Source: Cotesia glomerata
Lineage: Eukaryota; Arthropoda; Insecta; Hymenoptera; Braconidae
Length of the DNA: 64,000 nucleotides
Assembly (NCBI RefSeq): GCF_020080835.1
Contig: NC_058165.1
Location: 10,423,813-10,487,812 of the forward strand
Direction of reading: 5' to 3'
Shown here: piece by piece, positions 11,317 through 22,090 of the stretch
Position numbering within the stretch: position 1 is the first letter of the stretch
Layout: each line of letters starts with the position of its first letter
The notes under the pieces: model-generated
Told to the model about the DNA's origin: nothing
The model's input: the letters and a program-made list of their open reading frames with translations, nothing else
The model's database searches: none
Translations under genes and position numbers: made by a program

Positions 11317-11485
11317 CTAGAATATTTACAATTAACTTTATTAGTATTTACCAATGACAAAAGATATTATTAACATATTAAAGTTAACATTTTACCGATG
11401 AACATTACCCTTATTAAACAAAAGGATCAAAAATAATTTCACATGTTAAAATATTTGAAAATGAAATATTTTTCAATAATTTTTA

Positions 11486-13728
11486 ATGGTAATTATTTAC
11501 AAGTGGGGTCAACCCATGCTTGCGCACGTTAATTTTTTTATTTTTTGATCAAATTGATCAATTTTTTTTTAATTGTTCGTTTTTTTATGTACTTTTCAAA
11601 AGAAAAGATATCGAAAAAATATAAAATAGAAATTTTATCCAAAAACACGAGCCAAATTTCACGACATTTTTTTATCATAAATTCGCCATAAAAACAAGCA
11701 ATATCAAAAAAAAATTGAAAATGTTAATTTTGGGCCCAATTATTACCAAAATAATTGGACTGGTTATGGCCCAAAAAGGGGTTGACCCCACTTGTAAATT
11801 GTAACGGTTGTTTTCTCCGCTCATTGGCCCCTTAATTAATTTAATAGAAATAAAACAATACCTAGCAAAAATGATTCTAAATTAACAAGGGCGCCACCAG
11901 GATTTTTCAATGCGGTTCCTGGAACCTGAAACCAGAGCTGAGCTTAATAATCTACAGGGAGAGAGAGTGGAGGAAGGTGGTCTGAAAGAAATAAATCTTT
12001 ATTTAACAACGGCACCAAAATTTATTAACAAAATAAAATAACAACCCGTGCACTTGCACGCACTCCAACTCACTTACAACTCACTTAATACTACGACTTA
12101 TTACTACGGTTTTCTTACTTCACGCTTCCCACCGGGAAGTCGCTACTACAACTTATATCTACCTATCAACAAGACACCTCGTACAAAGACGTCAGTGTAA
12201 GAGGGCTGTCAATAACGCCTGGCTACAGAAGCAACAGCCTAGTGACTGCAACGTAAGCCAAGAAGCCTCTGCAGCTCACACACACACTCCACACTATTCT
12301 TACGTCGCGCTGTCCACCGGACTTTCACGCTCTATCAAAATTCTTAATCCTGACGGTACCCTCTTATGGAGCGTCTATACTGCAGTTTCTAACTAAGTCG
12401 CGCTGTCCACCGGACCCTCACGCTCTATGCCAGCGAAACACCTCGCAAACGGACTGCTCGCTTGCGAAGGAACGTTGGTAGCATTCACACACACATAACC
12501 CACGCGTCTCACACACACACTGACTCTACTTTACTTTTAATTTCCGGATTACAAAATTACTCCAAAAAAGTCAACGTTAAATTATCACTAAAAATTCCTT
12601 CAGTCATTAGCTCGAGATTAAAATCATAAACAATTTTCACAATTAATAATTACTACTTAAAATTTCAGACTTAAAAATCGACGCCTAAACTTATTTCAAA
12701 ATTACCACGAGTTTAATACTCAGTACATTGTATAATCCTCAGAATATTCTCTATAAAATTAACTAAATTTCTCGGACGTAATCCACACTGATAAGTAGTT
12801 TTACAAAGAATTTTACCGGAATAATGGTATTAAATTTTACTTATTATAATTTTCACAGGCTTCAATTTCAATATAAGATTCAACCACGTGGAATTTCCGA
12901 CTAGACAATTATTATTATTGTTATTGTCGACTGGATAATTAATTAACAACAAATTATCTCGACGTAAAATAAATTCCGAAAACTATCCGCGGTTATTTCA
13001 ATTTTTAATTTCGTCGCAATTTTCTCAATACTTAATTTTCCAATAATAAAATAGTATTTTTAAATAAATAATGTTATAATTCAATGAAAAATAATAATTA
13101 ATTGATAATTCAATTGCTATAATTTATAATAATAGTCCAGTTATTAATTTTATGAATTCACTGCGTCATAAAATTCACAAGGAATTTGCGCGCTCAAAAA
13201 TGGACTCCGTTGTTCGTTACAGCGTACTAAGCTCGACCTCGGGTACCGAAGCTTGACCAGTCGTGAGTTGCTGATTGGAATAATTCTCGATGTTCAGAAA
13301 TTAATTAAATTTGATTAATCAAAAGATGAATTTAATTTAGCCAATCTTAAGATGTTAATAATTATTTACTGGCCATTTCAATAATCTAATTACTCACGAC
13401 TATTAACCCAGGAGGTCTAGAACATTCCTCGGGTGTAAAATCCCCAGGAGGAAATGTTCACAAGCTAGCAAATTAAATTGAGTAAAATAATTAATTATTC
13501 TTAAATAAAATATTATTAACAATTGAATTATCGGTTATTAAATAACACTTCACTACTTCTCCCTCACTGATGTTGAGCGATCAGCCAAGAAACCTCAATC
13601 TTCCCCCTCCCACTTAATACTAGTCGGGTCCCGAAGACCGAGACGCGCCAGTGCTGCGTCGAATTATAACCACGTGTGATCGGTTTTACCGATCAAGGGT
13701 AAATTACCCTGTTACAAAATAATTACCA
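11486..13728. mobile_element. palindromic MITE in a transposase intron, split by a solo LTR
   Basis: The left end reads ATGGTAATTATTTACAAGTG then GGGTCAACCC. The right end is its exact inverse once the LTR and one AAAT are removed: GGGTTGACCCCACTTGTAAAT at 11780-11799 continues as AATTACCAT at 13721-13729. The element itself is about 320 bp and lacks coding sequence. Confidence 0.82.
11800..13716. mobile_element. solo LTR of an LTR retrotransposon
   Basis: A 1.9-kb segment begins TGTAACGG, ends CCCTGTTACA and is flanked by AAAT on both sides (11796-11799 and 13717-13720). TG...CA ends, a short target duplication and no internal coding region fit a solo LTR formed by LTR-LTR recombination. 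It is visibly richer in G+C than its surroundings near 12030-12500 and 13560-13700. It contains two copies of TCGCGCTGTCCACCGGAC (about 12306 and 12401). Orientation is not determined; the 4-bp duplication fits Ty3/Gypsy. The length is long for an LTR, so an internally deleted element cannot be excluded. Confidence 0.7.
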
Positions 13729-14169
13729 TCTTAATCTTTTTGTTTAGTAAGAGTACAAGAAGTATATAGATATAAAGTCCATGTATGCAGTAACACCATA
13801 ACACAAAAACAACAGTATTATAATTTTGTAAAATCCCACATAACCATGACTTCATCAAATAATATTATTATTTGTTTAAATTAATTGTAAATCAAATATG
13901 ATTTTATACGTAGAGTAGTCATGCTACATTTAAAATAAAAGATCATAGAAAAAACCAAGCAGAAGTTAATAATTCTTCTTCAAATATTCACTTACCCTCT
14001 CGCAAATTAAACCTACCATATTGATATTTAACCAGCCGGAATTATTATATAACAATTAAAAAATTTATTTTTCCAGACGCTGATTTGCATGAAAAAATAA
14101 ACTTAACTTTAATTTCTAATTTTACAGCATAAAAAAATGTAGTAATATACAAAATGAATTAACACTTAC

Positions 14170-14371
14170 GTTTTGTTAAATCAGACACTTCAGACTTACG
14201 CCTCTTATTATTTAAAGAACGATTGTCATCAGAATCATCATCATTATCATTAACACCATCATCAGTCTCAAAAGGTTTGGGTGGAGTAGGTACCAGAATA
14301 TCGGGAACAACATTTGTTTTCAATTTATACGAATATCTTTCCACGACAAATAGTCTTCTACTGAAGTGTCC
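14170..14371 (-). CDS. P-like transposase exon 2 (end of THAP domain)
   Basis: It starts GHFSRR and continues YKLKTNVVPDILVPTPPKP. The HF pair and the LKxxVVP string are the C-terminal signature of THAP zinc-binding domains (C..HF ... LKPNAVP). An acidic Asp/Asn run and a basic KRRK stretch follow. The acceptor ctgacag lies at 14372-14378 and donor c|GTAAGTG at 14170/14169, leaving phase 1. The next exon lies 2.85 kb away because a MITE plus solo LTR occupies this transposon intron. Confidence 0.75.
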
Positions 14372-14775
14372 CTGTCAGCATAATTGAGTTGACAACATAA
14401 AATAAAATTTATCGTTGTTAAATAATTATAAATATCCTTATTTAAAAAAAAAAAACATTTTAACAGATATAACCCACAGAAAAAAACTTACTCCAAAAAA
14501 ATTTTAAGGAAGACAAAAGTTATTTTGGAGCAAGAAGAAATTTTCTTGGCTCAAGAAACTTTGACTTCATTCAAGAAATTTTTAATCTTCCGTAATATTT
14601 TCTTAAACCAAGAAAATGTACCCTCCAGTCAAGAATTTTTTTTTGCATGCTAAATGTATATCTATAGATAGTGGTCAACTCAAATGTTTTTTAATTTTTC
14701 CACATCTCGTTTTTAATTACTTTAAATCTTCTTTTCTAAACAGAAAATTAAGATGGTTCTAAGGTTTTTTCATGC

Positions 14776-14925
14776 CTCGCACAGACGGGAATTATCTGTG
14801 ATTGGTTTTAAAATTTTGCAAGCAGATACCCATTGGTTTCTGATATCAGGACACCGAGGAAATCACAAAATTTTAAAACGTTTTTCAGTGCTATTATGAC
14901 AGCCTGGAAAACTGCATCCACCCAT
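14776..14925 (-). pseudogene. P-like transposase exon 1 (THAP domain start), nonsense mutation
   Basis: The minus strand reads MGGCSFPGCHNSTEKRF, then FPRCPDIRNQW and RLCE, giving the C..C zinc ligands, the FP and W of a THAP domain and the third cysteine. CE joins GHF of exon 2 to complete C2CH. An in-frame TGA occurs at codon 21 (14863-14865), so the start-to-end protein is broken here. The apparent donor after GAG is GC (gag|gcatga), either a GC-AG intron or a decayed site. Confidence 0.7.
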
Positions 14926-15432
14926 ATTATCTATAAATCTTAAACAATAATTACACAATCTTATTGGTTATTAATTATTATAAAAAATATTAAATATAAA
15001 AATGAATGTCTAACTTACTTTATTGTGCTATTGAATAAAAACTGTCAACAACGAAATGTTATTAAAAACAAATCGACATTTTTAAATAAATGACGATCAC
15101 AAAATTTACACTGCGTTGATCAAATACAATAATTGAAAATTTCCATGTTCAAGAATTTATATATTTGTACAGAAACTTTCAATCAAATACGCAATAACAA
15201 TTTCAATAATGTCGATTGAACTTCTATCATTATTTATTTATTATAAAAGACAATGCAAGATTTAAAAAATTTATACTTACTAAAAATGAGTAACGTAGTA
15301 CTTTTGATACTTGCCGCCATAAAAATTCGCATCAGTATAAAAACTTTGTAAGTAAAATTTTTTTTTTTTTATTGTAATGAAAAATAATTAACAATACTGT
15401 TATTTATTATTAAATCAAATTATTTTGTGCTG

Positions 15433-15500
15433 TGATCCTTTTATCAATATAATTGAAATTAAAACATAATTATTTATTTCAACTATTTAATATTGTTGAT
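15433..15500. repeat. inner part of the P-like right inverted repeat
   Basis: Reverse-complemented, this matches the left inverted repeat around 8950-9017 (ATTATTTATTTCAACTATTT). It is separated from the rest of the right arm by the LTR element inserted at 15501. Confidence 0.8.
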
Positions 15501-16286
15501 TGTGACGGGTGGGCCTACCCTCCCGTCAATATTATGATATTCTATATATATTTTCTATAAATCGATGGGCCAACTTGCTCACCTGAATTAGACACCGAAT
15601 TTCCGTTGTATTTCTAGAATCGCTGCTTGCACGTGTTGCTGAGGAGACGCTTTCTCATGAGAACCGAGCGAACAGATACTCTAGCACAGGGAACCGCTTT
15701 CGGCGCCTTGATACCATTTTCTGCTGACTAGGGAACTTGAAAATAACCACCTAGTTCCTAAAGGCGGAATAATCTGAGTTCAACCGCGGAATAATACAAG
15801 TTCCGCGCAGTGATACAGGTGTTTGGCGGCATCCGCGACCGAGGTTACATAAACCTGGGACCTCCAGGAGGAGCGGCCACTTGTAAACAGTCAGTCGTTT
15901 AGTCTGTCCGAATCTATGTCGAGTCCGAGCTGTCTTGCATCGTAATTAATTGTCTCCTAAGACTCTTATTCTCGTTGCTGTCCCATCTCTCTCTCTCTCA
16001 GTTATAGAATCAAAAGTATTGCATCAAATGGATTATTGTACTGGATTAGATTTGCTTTCATAAATAGAATTAGTTTGTAAAAGAGACTCTCAGGGCCATT
16101 TCGGGCAACTCCCATGCTTTGGGGACGTCCAATAAACAATTAGTACCGTAATTAACGAGTATTCTTCATTCACTGAGCGACCCACCCTTTTATCAACATC
16201 TAAATATTTTTCAGTGAGACGCTGAGCTAGTCCGGAGGTCTGGTTACGTGACAGGTAAATAACCAGGTGTAGGCTCACACGTAACA
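15501..16286 (+). repeat. 5' LTR
   Basis: It begins TGTGACGGGTGGGCCTACC and ends CACACGTAACA. AATAAA at 16131-16136 is a likely polyadenylation signal. TATATATATTTTCTATAAAT near the start and TTACATAAACC near 15846 are candidate promoter elements. It lacks about 20 bp present in the 3' copy (after TTTCTAG near 15618) and differs by a few substitutions. Confidence 0.92.
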
Positions 16287-16293
16287 GAAAAAT

Positions 16294-16308
16294 TGGCGCC
16301 CAACGTGG
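16294..16308 (+). other. primer binding site, tRNA-Lys
   Basis: TGGCGCCCAACGTGG lies seven bases after the LTR end and is complementary to the 3' end of insect tRNA-Lys(CTT) including CCA. This sets the direction of the element as +. Confidence 0.88.
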
Positions 16309-16361
16309 TTGTCGCCTAGCTAAGTGAATTGAGTGAAGTGAATTGTGCGGAAAATTTAGTG

Positions 16362-16367
16362 GTGAGT
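16362..16367 (+). other. candidate major splice donor of the LTR element
   Basis: tagtg|GTGAGT, close to consensus, lies 54 bases after the primer site and upstream of the gag frame. It matches two pyrimidine-rich acceptors immediately before downstream ATGs (19096 and 21076), the layout used for spliced envelope mRNA in retroviruses and gypsy. This is inferred from sequence only. Confidence 0.5.
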
Positions 16368-16479
16368 ACCCAGAAATCGGAAAAACTGAGAACTCTAGGA
16401 AATACCCGGGTATAAAAGTAAGAATTATTGAAGAAAATGAAAAGTGAATTGAAATAAGAAGATAATTGAAAATGAAAAA

Positions 16480-17230
16480 GTGAATTGAAAAAAGAAGATA
16501 ATTGAAAATGAAAAAGTGAATTGAAATAAAGAAGATAATTGGAAATAGGAAAAATGAATTGAAACAAGAAAAATAAGTGAAATAGAAAAAGTAATCCAGA
16601 AAAAGAAGAATAATTGAAAATAGGAAAAGTGAATTGAAACAAGAAAAATAAGTGAAATAGAAAAAGTAATCCAGAAAAAGAAGAATTATTGAAAATAGAA
16701 AAAGTGAATTGAAACAAGAAAAATAAGTGAAATAGAAAAAGTAATCCAGAAAAAGAAGAATAATTGAAAATAGGAAAAGTGAATTGAAACAAGAAAAATA
16801 AGTGAAATAGAAAAAGTAATCCAGAAAAAGAAGAATTATTGAAAATAGGAAAAGTGAATTGAAACAAGAAAATAAGTGAAATAGAAAAAGTAATCCAGAA
16901 AAAGAAGAATAATTGAAAATAGGAAAAGTGAATTGAAAAAAGAAAAATAAGTGAAATAGAAAAAGTAATCCAGAAAAAGAAGAATTATTGAAAATAGGAA
17001 AAGTGAATTGAAACAAGAAAATAAGTGAAATAGAAAAAGTAATCCAGAAAAAGAAGAATAATTGAAAATAGGAAAAGTTAATTGAAAAAAGAAAAATAAG
17101 TGAAATAGAAAAAAATAATCCAGACAAAGAAGAATAATTGAAAATAGGAAAAGTGAATTGAGATAAGGAAAATAAGTGAAATAGGAAAAGGAATCAAGAA
17201 AAAGAAGAATAATTGACATAGAAAAAGTGA
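16480..17230 (+). repeat. 75-bp tandem repeat array in the LTR element leader
   Basis: About nine units of 74-75 bp contain GTGAATTGAAACAAGAAAAA and AGTAATCCAGAAAAAGAAGA. Unit starts (GAATTG) fall at 16556, 16631, 16706, 16781, 16856, 16930 and 17005. More irregular purine-rich units lie on both sides. The minus-strand Phe-rich ORFs over 16090-17219 are shadows of this array. Confidence 0.9.
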
Positions 17231-17289
17231 TATAATAAGGAAAGTTATTTAAATAGGAAATTGATTGAAATAGGAAGAATTGAAGTAAA

Positions 17290-17883
17290 GTGCAATTAAG
17301 AAATAAGGTAACTGGAATAAGAAAAGTAATTAAAACAAGTGTCCCCGAGGAAATAAGGAATTCAGTGAAACAAGAAAATAAATTGAAAAAGAGAGAGAGA
17401 GGTCAAACAAGTGTCTCCAGAAAAGAAAGAAATAAAGAAATAGAAGGAGCTACTACAAAGATGAGGAACACAAGCCACGCAGAGGATAAATTAACGGCCA
17501 GCGGCAAAAGAAAACGTTACCGAAAGGGCTCCAAGAAAAAAGGAAGATCGATCAATCATTCGGAAAGGGCACCGAATAGTAGTAAATTAGCGTCCAGATC
17601 TTCAGGCGTCGCAGTAGGCAGCATGAGGACGGTCATGAAGACAGCTCGGACAATTAAAGGGGTCATAGAAAAGTTGCGACAAAATTCTGGGCATACCGAA
17701 GACTTCTTCGCAATATTAAATCGGCTAACAAAATTACTGCAAGAAGAGAATGAGAGCACAGCAAAATTTGGGGCACGATTAGAAAGTATGAGAAGCCAAG
17801 CAGCTACTAAAATGAAACTACATATACTAACGCATTACTTGGGAAATGTAATTCCTTCCAGAACGGAAATCGATATAAAATAA
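17290..17883 (+). pseudogene. gag: gag-like fragment
   Basis: A 197-codon open frame whose first codon is GTG; the first ATG is at 17461. The N-terminal part is very basic (KRKRYRKGSKKKGR). The C-terminal part, with GHTEDFFAILNRL and ENESTAKFGARLESMR, resembles the helical capsid region of retrotransposon Gag proteins (family resemblance, not proven). It stops at EIDIK without zinc knuckles or any protease, so it is a 3'-truncated gag. The upstream array continues its purine-rich composition into the start. Confidence 0.5.
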
Positions 17884-19090
17884 AATAAGTTACACATGTA
17901 CACATATATATGTGTGAAAATTTTTCTCCATAGAGAAGGTAAAAACAACGACTGAGTACAAAAAGGGGAATGAAATGGGGATTTTGCATTAAAACCGGGA
18001 TTTAATGCTCGAAATAAATTTTTCTTTTTCTTTCTGTATCTACCGATAAGGGCCAGCAATAGGACCTGACTTTAAAATAGTAATATGTTGAAAATTACTA
18101 ATTTAGCAGCGAGAATCCCTACTGACCCACATTTGAAAGATTGAAATTCCGTAAATGATAATTCTGTAGGAATATGGGGGGTTAGAAATTATACTATCAT
18201 ATATGTATAGTTTCTGCTTGTTGATAGTTATTTCAATTCTGTTTATGATCGAAAAAAAAAGATTAACTGTATCGAAACGCAATTTTCACAAGTTTTGCAA
18301 AGTTGTCGTGTTATCAAGCCCATAGCCCCCATGAATACCACGCTCTCATCCGAATTCATCAGAAAAAAAACGAGTTTTCTGAGAAATCTCATTTAATCGA
18401 TAAGAATTTTTTTTAACGCGTTCTGTAGTTACTATTATTTATTTCAATGATTCAGAATTAGCTATGATAATTCGTTTAAATTAAAACAAAAAATATATAA
18501 TCTTATAATAACTTACCCCGTCAGTCCTATTGGAGACTTGTAGGCGTCGAAGGAAATGAGAGGTCGAGATATAATTGGACATATTGAATGGAAAAAAATT
18601 TTTTTTTCTCCCCTTTTCTTTGAAGATTTCTTTAATTATTAAACTGTCACTGCTAGAGATGTGATCAGTCGGAGCGGAATAAGTATTCTAATTAAGTAGA
18701 CGCAAGTGGGACCACCGGGTCCAGCATAGATAACGTACTTAGAAAAGCACTGTCAGCACGTCTGGAGAAGCGATACAGATGAGAAAAGAATAACTCTATC
18801 CTTGTGTTCTCATATTTCATGGGGAATAAATCTACGGCAGGATATGTACTCAGTCGTTGAAAAAATGATTAAGATTTAAGAATAATTATATTTAGATAAC
18901 AATAATGATTGGTAGATTAAAAAAAAAAAAAAAAAAATTCATAATTAATAATTTTAAGGGTAATTAGATAAGTAATTCGAAATTGTCGTTTCATGCCTAA
19001 TGGTATTATTCATCAAAGAAAAGTAGAGAAAATCCTGTCGATCCAGAGGAAAATATACAATTTCCTTTGTAAATTAATGCCATAAAAATT
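17884..19090 (+). other. non-coding interior of the LTR element
   Basis: Where the rest of gag and pol would lie, all frames are broken and no RT (YxDD), RNase H or integrase motif is seen. A poly-A run lies at about 18919-18937. It ends in a pyrimidine-rich acceptor (attttccag, 19096) directly before the envelope ATG. Confidence 0.7.
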
Positions 19091-19097
19091 TTCCAGA

Positions 19098-20940
19098 ATG
19101 AGTATAACAATAAAAAGATTGTTACCACTGATGCTGCTGATCGTCCAGACAACACAGGCATTAATAGGATATGATTGCGGAGGAATTTCAATGAACGTGA
19201 CAACGATGTCAGCAGTTACAGTAGGAGAGTGCAACATTCCCCTCAAGAACCCAAGAGAAGAAGCTGTAACTCTACAATTGCTGCAGCTAGCGGAATTCGG
19301 AAATATTGAAGTGCGGAAGTGTAGAGTAACGAACGGAAGACAAGAATACATTTATGAACTTGATTACAGACAATGCAAAAAGTTACAAGAAGACGGGAGT
19401 TTAAGAATGGGTGATTCAGGGTTTATAGAGGGAGTAAAAAGAAATAGTACGGATTTTCGGATCATAATATTAGCAGGAAAAACAACAGTGGATGGAAAAT
19501 GCACGGGAGTTTCATACAGCGATCCATTTGGCACATGGGACGGAGTTATCGTGGAGGCGACCGTAAAAATTACAATCAAGAACTATTATGCGACTATTGA
19601 ACGAGCCAGTAACAAAATAATTTTAGGAAGCGGATCAAGATGCGACTGGGCAGAAGGAGAGTGTATCGACCAATCAGGGAATTATGTGTTTTGGAAAGTC
19701 ATCAGGGATGATTCTTGTACAGCCAACCATCTCACACTATGAGGGTCCGGGATTGATTCTATCGGGTGAACCGGGAGAACCAGAAATTTATACTCTAAAC
19801 ACAGAGGAGATGACCTTCGCCCTGTCAAAGAAAATGGAAAAAGAAGTTTGTGGTTACAAATTAATTCAAACAGAACACCCGAAACTATTAATCAGGATAT
19901 TAAAACCAGGAGAACACGGAGCGAGAACGCGACCGATCGCAACGCACGATTTAGATATCTTCACATGCATAAATTCAAAATTTATATACGTAGAAAAACA
20001 TATCAAACGTCAAATGAAAGCTCTATACAGAGACATATTGCTGCACAAATGTGAAGTAGAGTGGCAGGTAATTTCCAATGCACTTATGTTCTCAGGACTT
20101 AAACCAGAAGAATTTGCTTACGCCATAATGAAGGGCCCAGGATATTACGCAAGTCTCGCCGGAGAAATAATATATTTAATAAAATGTGTAGTAGTAGAAG
20201 TGACATTAACAAAAACACAGGAGTGTTATCAAGAACTACCAGTAAAATATAAGAATGAGAGTTGGTTCCTAACCCCGAAGTCGAGGATGCTGATCAAAGG
20301 AGGAACGATGGTGGATTGTAACCAGCTGTTGGCAGTAGGGTACGAAATAGACGGAGCATGGATTGTAATGAAACCCGACTTCGAAGATATAGTCAGACCA
20401 CAAACATTGAGCCCATTAACGACACCAACTTGGAGCTACGAAGACCTAAAGCATGTGGCAACGAGTGGAATATACACAGAAAAGGATCTTGAAAAACTAA
20501 GGAACAGAATAATGCTACCAGTAGAAACACCTGCAACGGTAAATACCATAGTAAGAGGAGCCACCGGAAGGACAATTTCAGGAAATTCGGGAATATCCAT
20601 GGCAAAGTTCATCGACGAGGCAGACATTGAAAATTTCGCGAAAAAACAATGGGATAAATTTTGGGGAGGATTCTTAATATTTGGCACAACCAGTGCCGGA
20701 GTAATCGGAGTAATCATGGTGTTAAAATTCTTAAAAATAATAATCGACACGGCAGTTCACGGATACACGTTACACAGGGCCTACGGTTGGAGTCTATATC
20801 TACTAGGAGCAATATTATCGTCCATAACTCACTTACTGTTGCATCTAGCCAAGGAGCCACTGAGAAACAGTAATGAAGAAAAAATGGGACGACAAAAACG
20901 AAATCTGGGAAAAACCGAGGAAGAAGAGTCGCGATTCTAA
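19098..20940 (+). pseudogene. env: envelope-type glycoprotein gene, broken by one frameshift
   Basis: The ATG at 19098 follows a signal peptide-like segment (LLPLMLLIVQTTQAL) and a mature start LIGYDCGGISMNVTT. The first frame runs to 19742. The second, open from 19684 to 20940, carries the larger C-terminal part, so a single frame change lies between about 19.69 and 19.74 kb. The second part has many cysteines, a hydrophobic segment near 20674-20745 (LIFGTTSAGVIGVIMVLKFL), another near 20785-20850, and a basic tail. The start and cysteine pattern recall glycoproteins of jingchuvirus/chuvirus type found in insect retroelements, not the baculovirus-F-like Env of gypsy; this is recalled resemblance only. 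As it stands it cannot give a full-length product. Confidence 0.6.
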
Positions 20941-21083
20941 AAGAAAGATATTTACTTTAGCATTAAGCCATAATACATACACATATACACATAAATATGC
21001 ATAATCGTAACACAAAAAAAAAAAAAAAAAAAAACGGGGAAAGGGTGTGAGTTGTTTATGTTTATTATTATTCCAGTGCCTTG

Positions 21084-21521
21084 ATGGAGCCAACTCGGGG
21101 ATCCTTGTCTAGGGTCATCGCTTTGGACAACAGGAGGGGATTGTACTCAGAGGATATAGGAGAGTATCGGCCATTCGCCCGCAACAAAACAATTATAACC
21201 TTTATGAACATCGAGGACGAGGAAAGGAAAATCGGAATTTTGGAAGAGAAGATAAACGAGGTAGCGAAAGAAGAATCGAGCAGCCAATACAGGGAATGGA
21301 GAGAACAGATCAGACGAATGAAGACCCGAATGCGCGATAGCATTCACCGCTGCAGTATACGGGAAGCATTTACCACCGCTGAAACCCTACAATACCATCA
21401 AGAAATCTTTAAAATCAAGGAAAGTGGAGAAAAGATAAGAAGAACAGAAAAGGGCGAATGGATTATCAACCCCAATCAAGGAGGTCTAAAAATAGTAAAC
21501 GGAACCATCTGGAGGAAATAG
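21084..21521 (+). CDS. LTR-element accessory ORF X, unknown function
   Basis: I do not recognise this 145-codon ORF. The ATG at 21084 lies eight bases after a strong acceptor (attattccag, ending at 21076), suggesting its own spliced mRNA. The product is hydrophilic and highly charged, with a likely helical or coiled stretch (EDEERKIGILEEKINEVAKE) and basic runs (REQIRRMKTRMRDSIHRC). It has no signal peptide or membrane helix. It overlaps ORF Y by about 64 bases in another frame. The frame is intact although the neighbouring envelope is broken. Confidence 0.5.
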   Translation: MEPTRGSLSRVIALDNRRGLYSEDIGEYRPFARNKTIITFMNIEDEERKIGILEEKINEVAKEESSSQYREWREQIRRMKTRMRDSIHRCSIREAFTTAETLQYHQEIFKIKESGEKIRRTEKGEWIINPNQGGLKIVNGTIWRK

Positions 21522-21946
21522 ATGCTGAAATTATACTAATAGACAAAATCACCGCTACAGCATTTTTTGCTAGTCTAGCAGCATACGAAGGTCAAGCAAT
21601 TCGTGACGTATATTCGCCAACTGTTATAAAACAAGGATTAGAAGAGATTTTAGAAGAAAATAGTAACTCAGATCTACTGACGGGAACAAGAAACGACGGC
21701 ATAAGGTTACTGTTGGGAATCATAGACATCGAAGTGATAATTTTTCATCAGCAAATAATTTACAAATACGTAATTCCATTAATACAGAGAACAAGTTACA
21801 GAATAATTAGGCATTATCCTTTCCCGACACAGATCATCTTCAGCACAGAATCTCAGCATCAGGATTTGGCTCGATATATATATTCATTATTATATGTAAA
21901 TGTAATACACTATTATCTATATATTCATTATTATTCTAGAATGTAA
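21458..21946 (+). CDS. LTR-element accessory ORF Y, unknown function
   Basis: A 162-codon ORF starts at ATG 21458 inside the end of ORF X. It is not recognised. It begins polar and basic (MDYQPQSRRSKNSKRNHLEE), then has moderately hydrophobic stretches (IRLLLGIIDIEVIIF and KYVIPLIQR). It ends with a Tyr/Ile-rich tail over TATATATTCATTATTATA-type repeats, so the last 20-30 codons may be an extension over low-complexity DNA. It stops 155 bases before the 3' LTR. Confidence 0.4.
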   Translation: MDYQPQSRRSKNSKRNHLEEIDAEIILIDKITATAFFASLAAYEGQAIRDVYSPTVIKQGLEEILEENSNSDLLTGTRNDGIRLLLGIIDIEVIIFHQQIIYKYVIPLIQRTSYRIIRHYPFPTQIIFSTESQHQDLARYIYSLLYVNVIHYYLYIHYYSRM

Positions 21947-22090
21947 AGAAGTCTCTTAGGGTTCCAATTATTTAGTCTGAGCAGAGGGTGGTACAGCAAT
22001 TTAGATAAGAAAAAAAACGCGTTAAATAAATCGGGACTCCAAGGTAATAGATTCCTAATACCATTTAGGAGATTGGCTTTCTTTTTTTAG

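Noticed and set aside
16090..17219. Long minus-strand Phe/Ser/Leu-rich ORFs (up to 345 codons)
   Set aside because: They are translations of the complement of the 75-bp purine-rich tandem array in the LTR element; periodic protein, no independent start or family.
16480..17230. CRISPR-like array
   Set aside because: Units are contiguous 75-bp tandem copies with no unique spacers, inside a eukaryotic retroelement.
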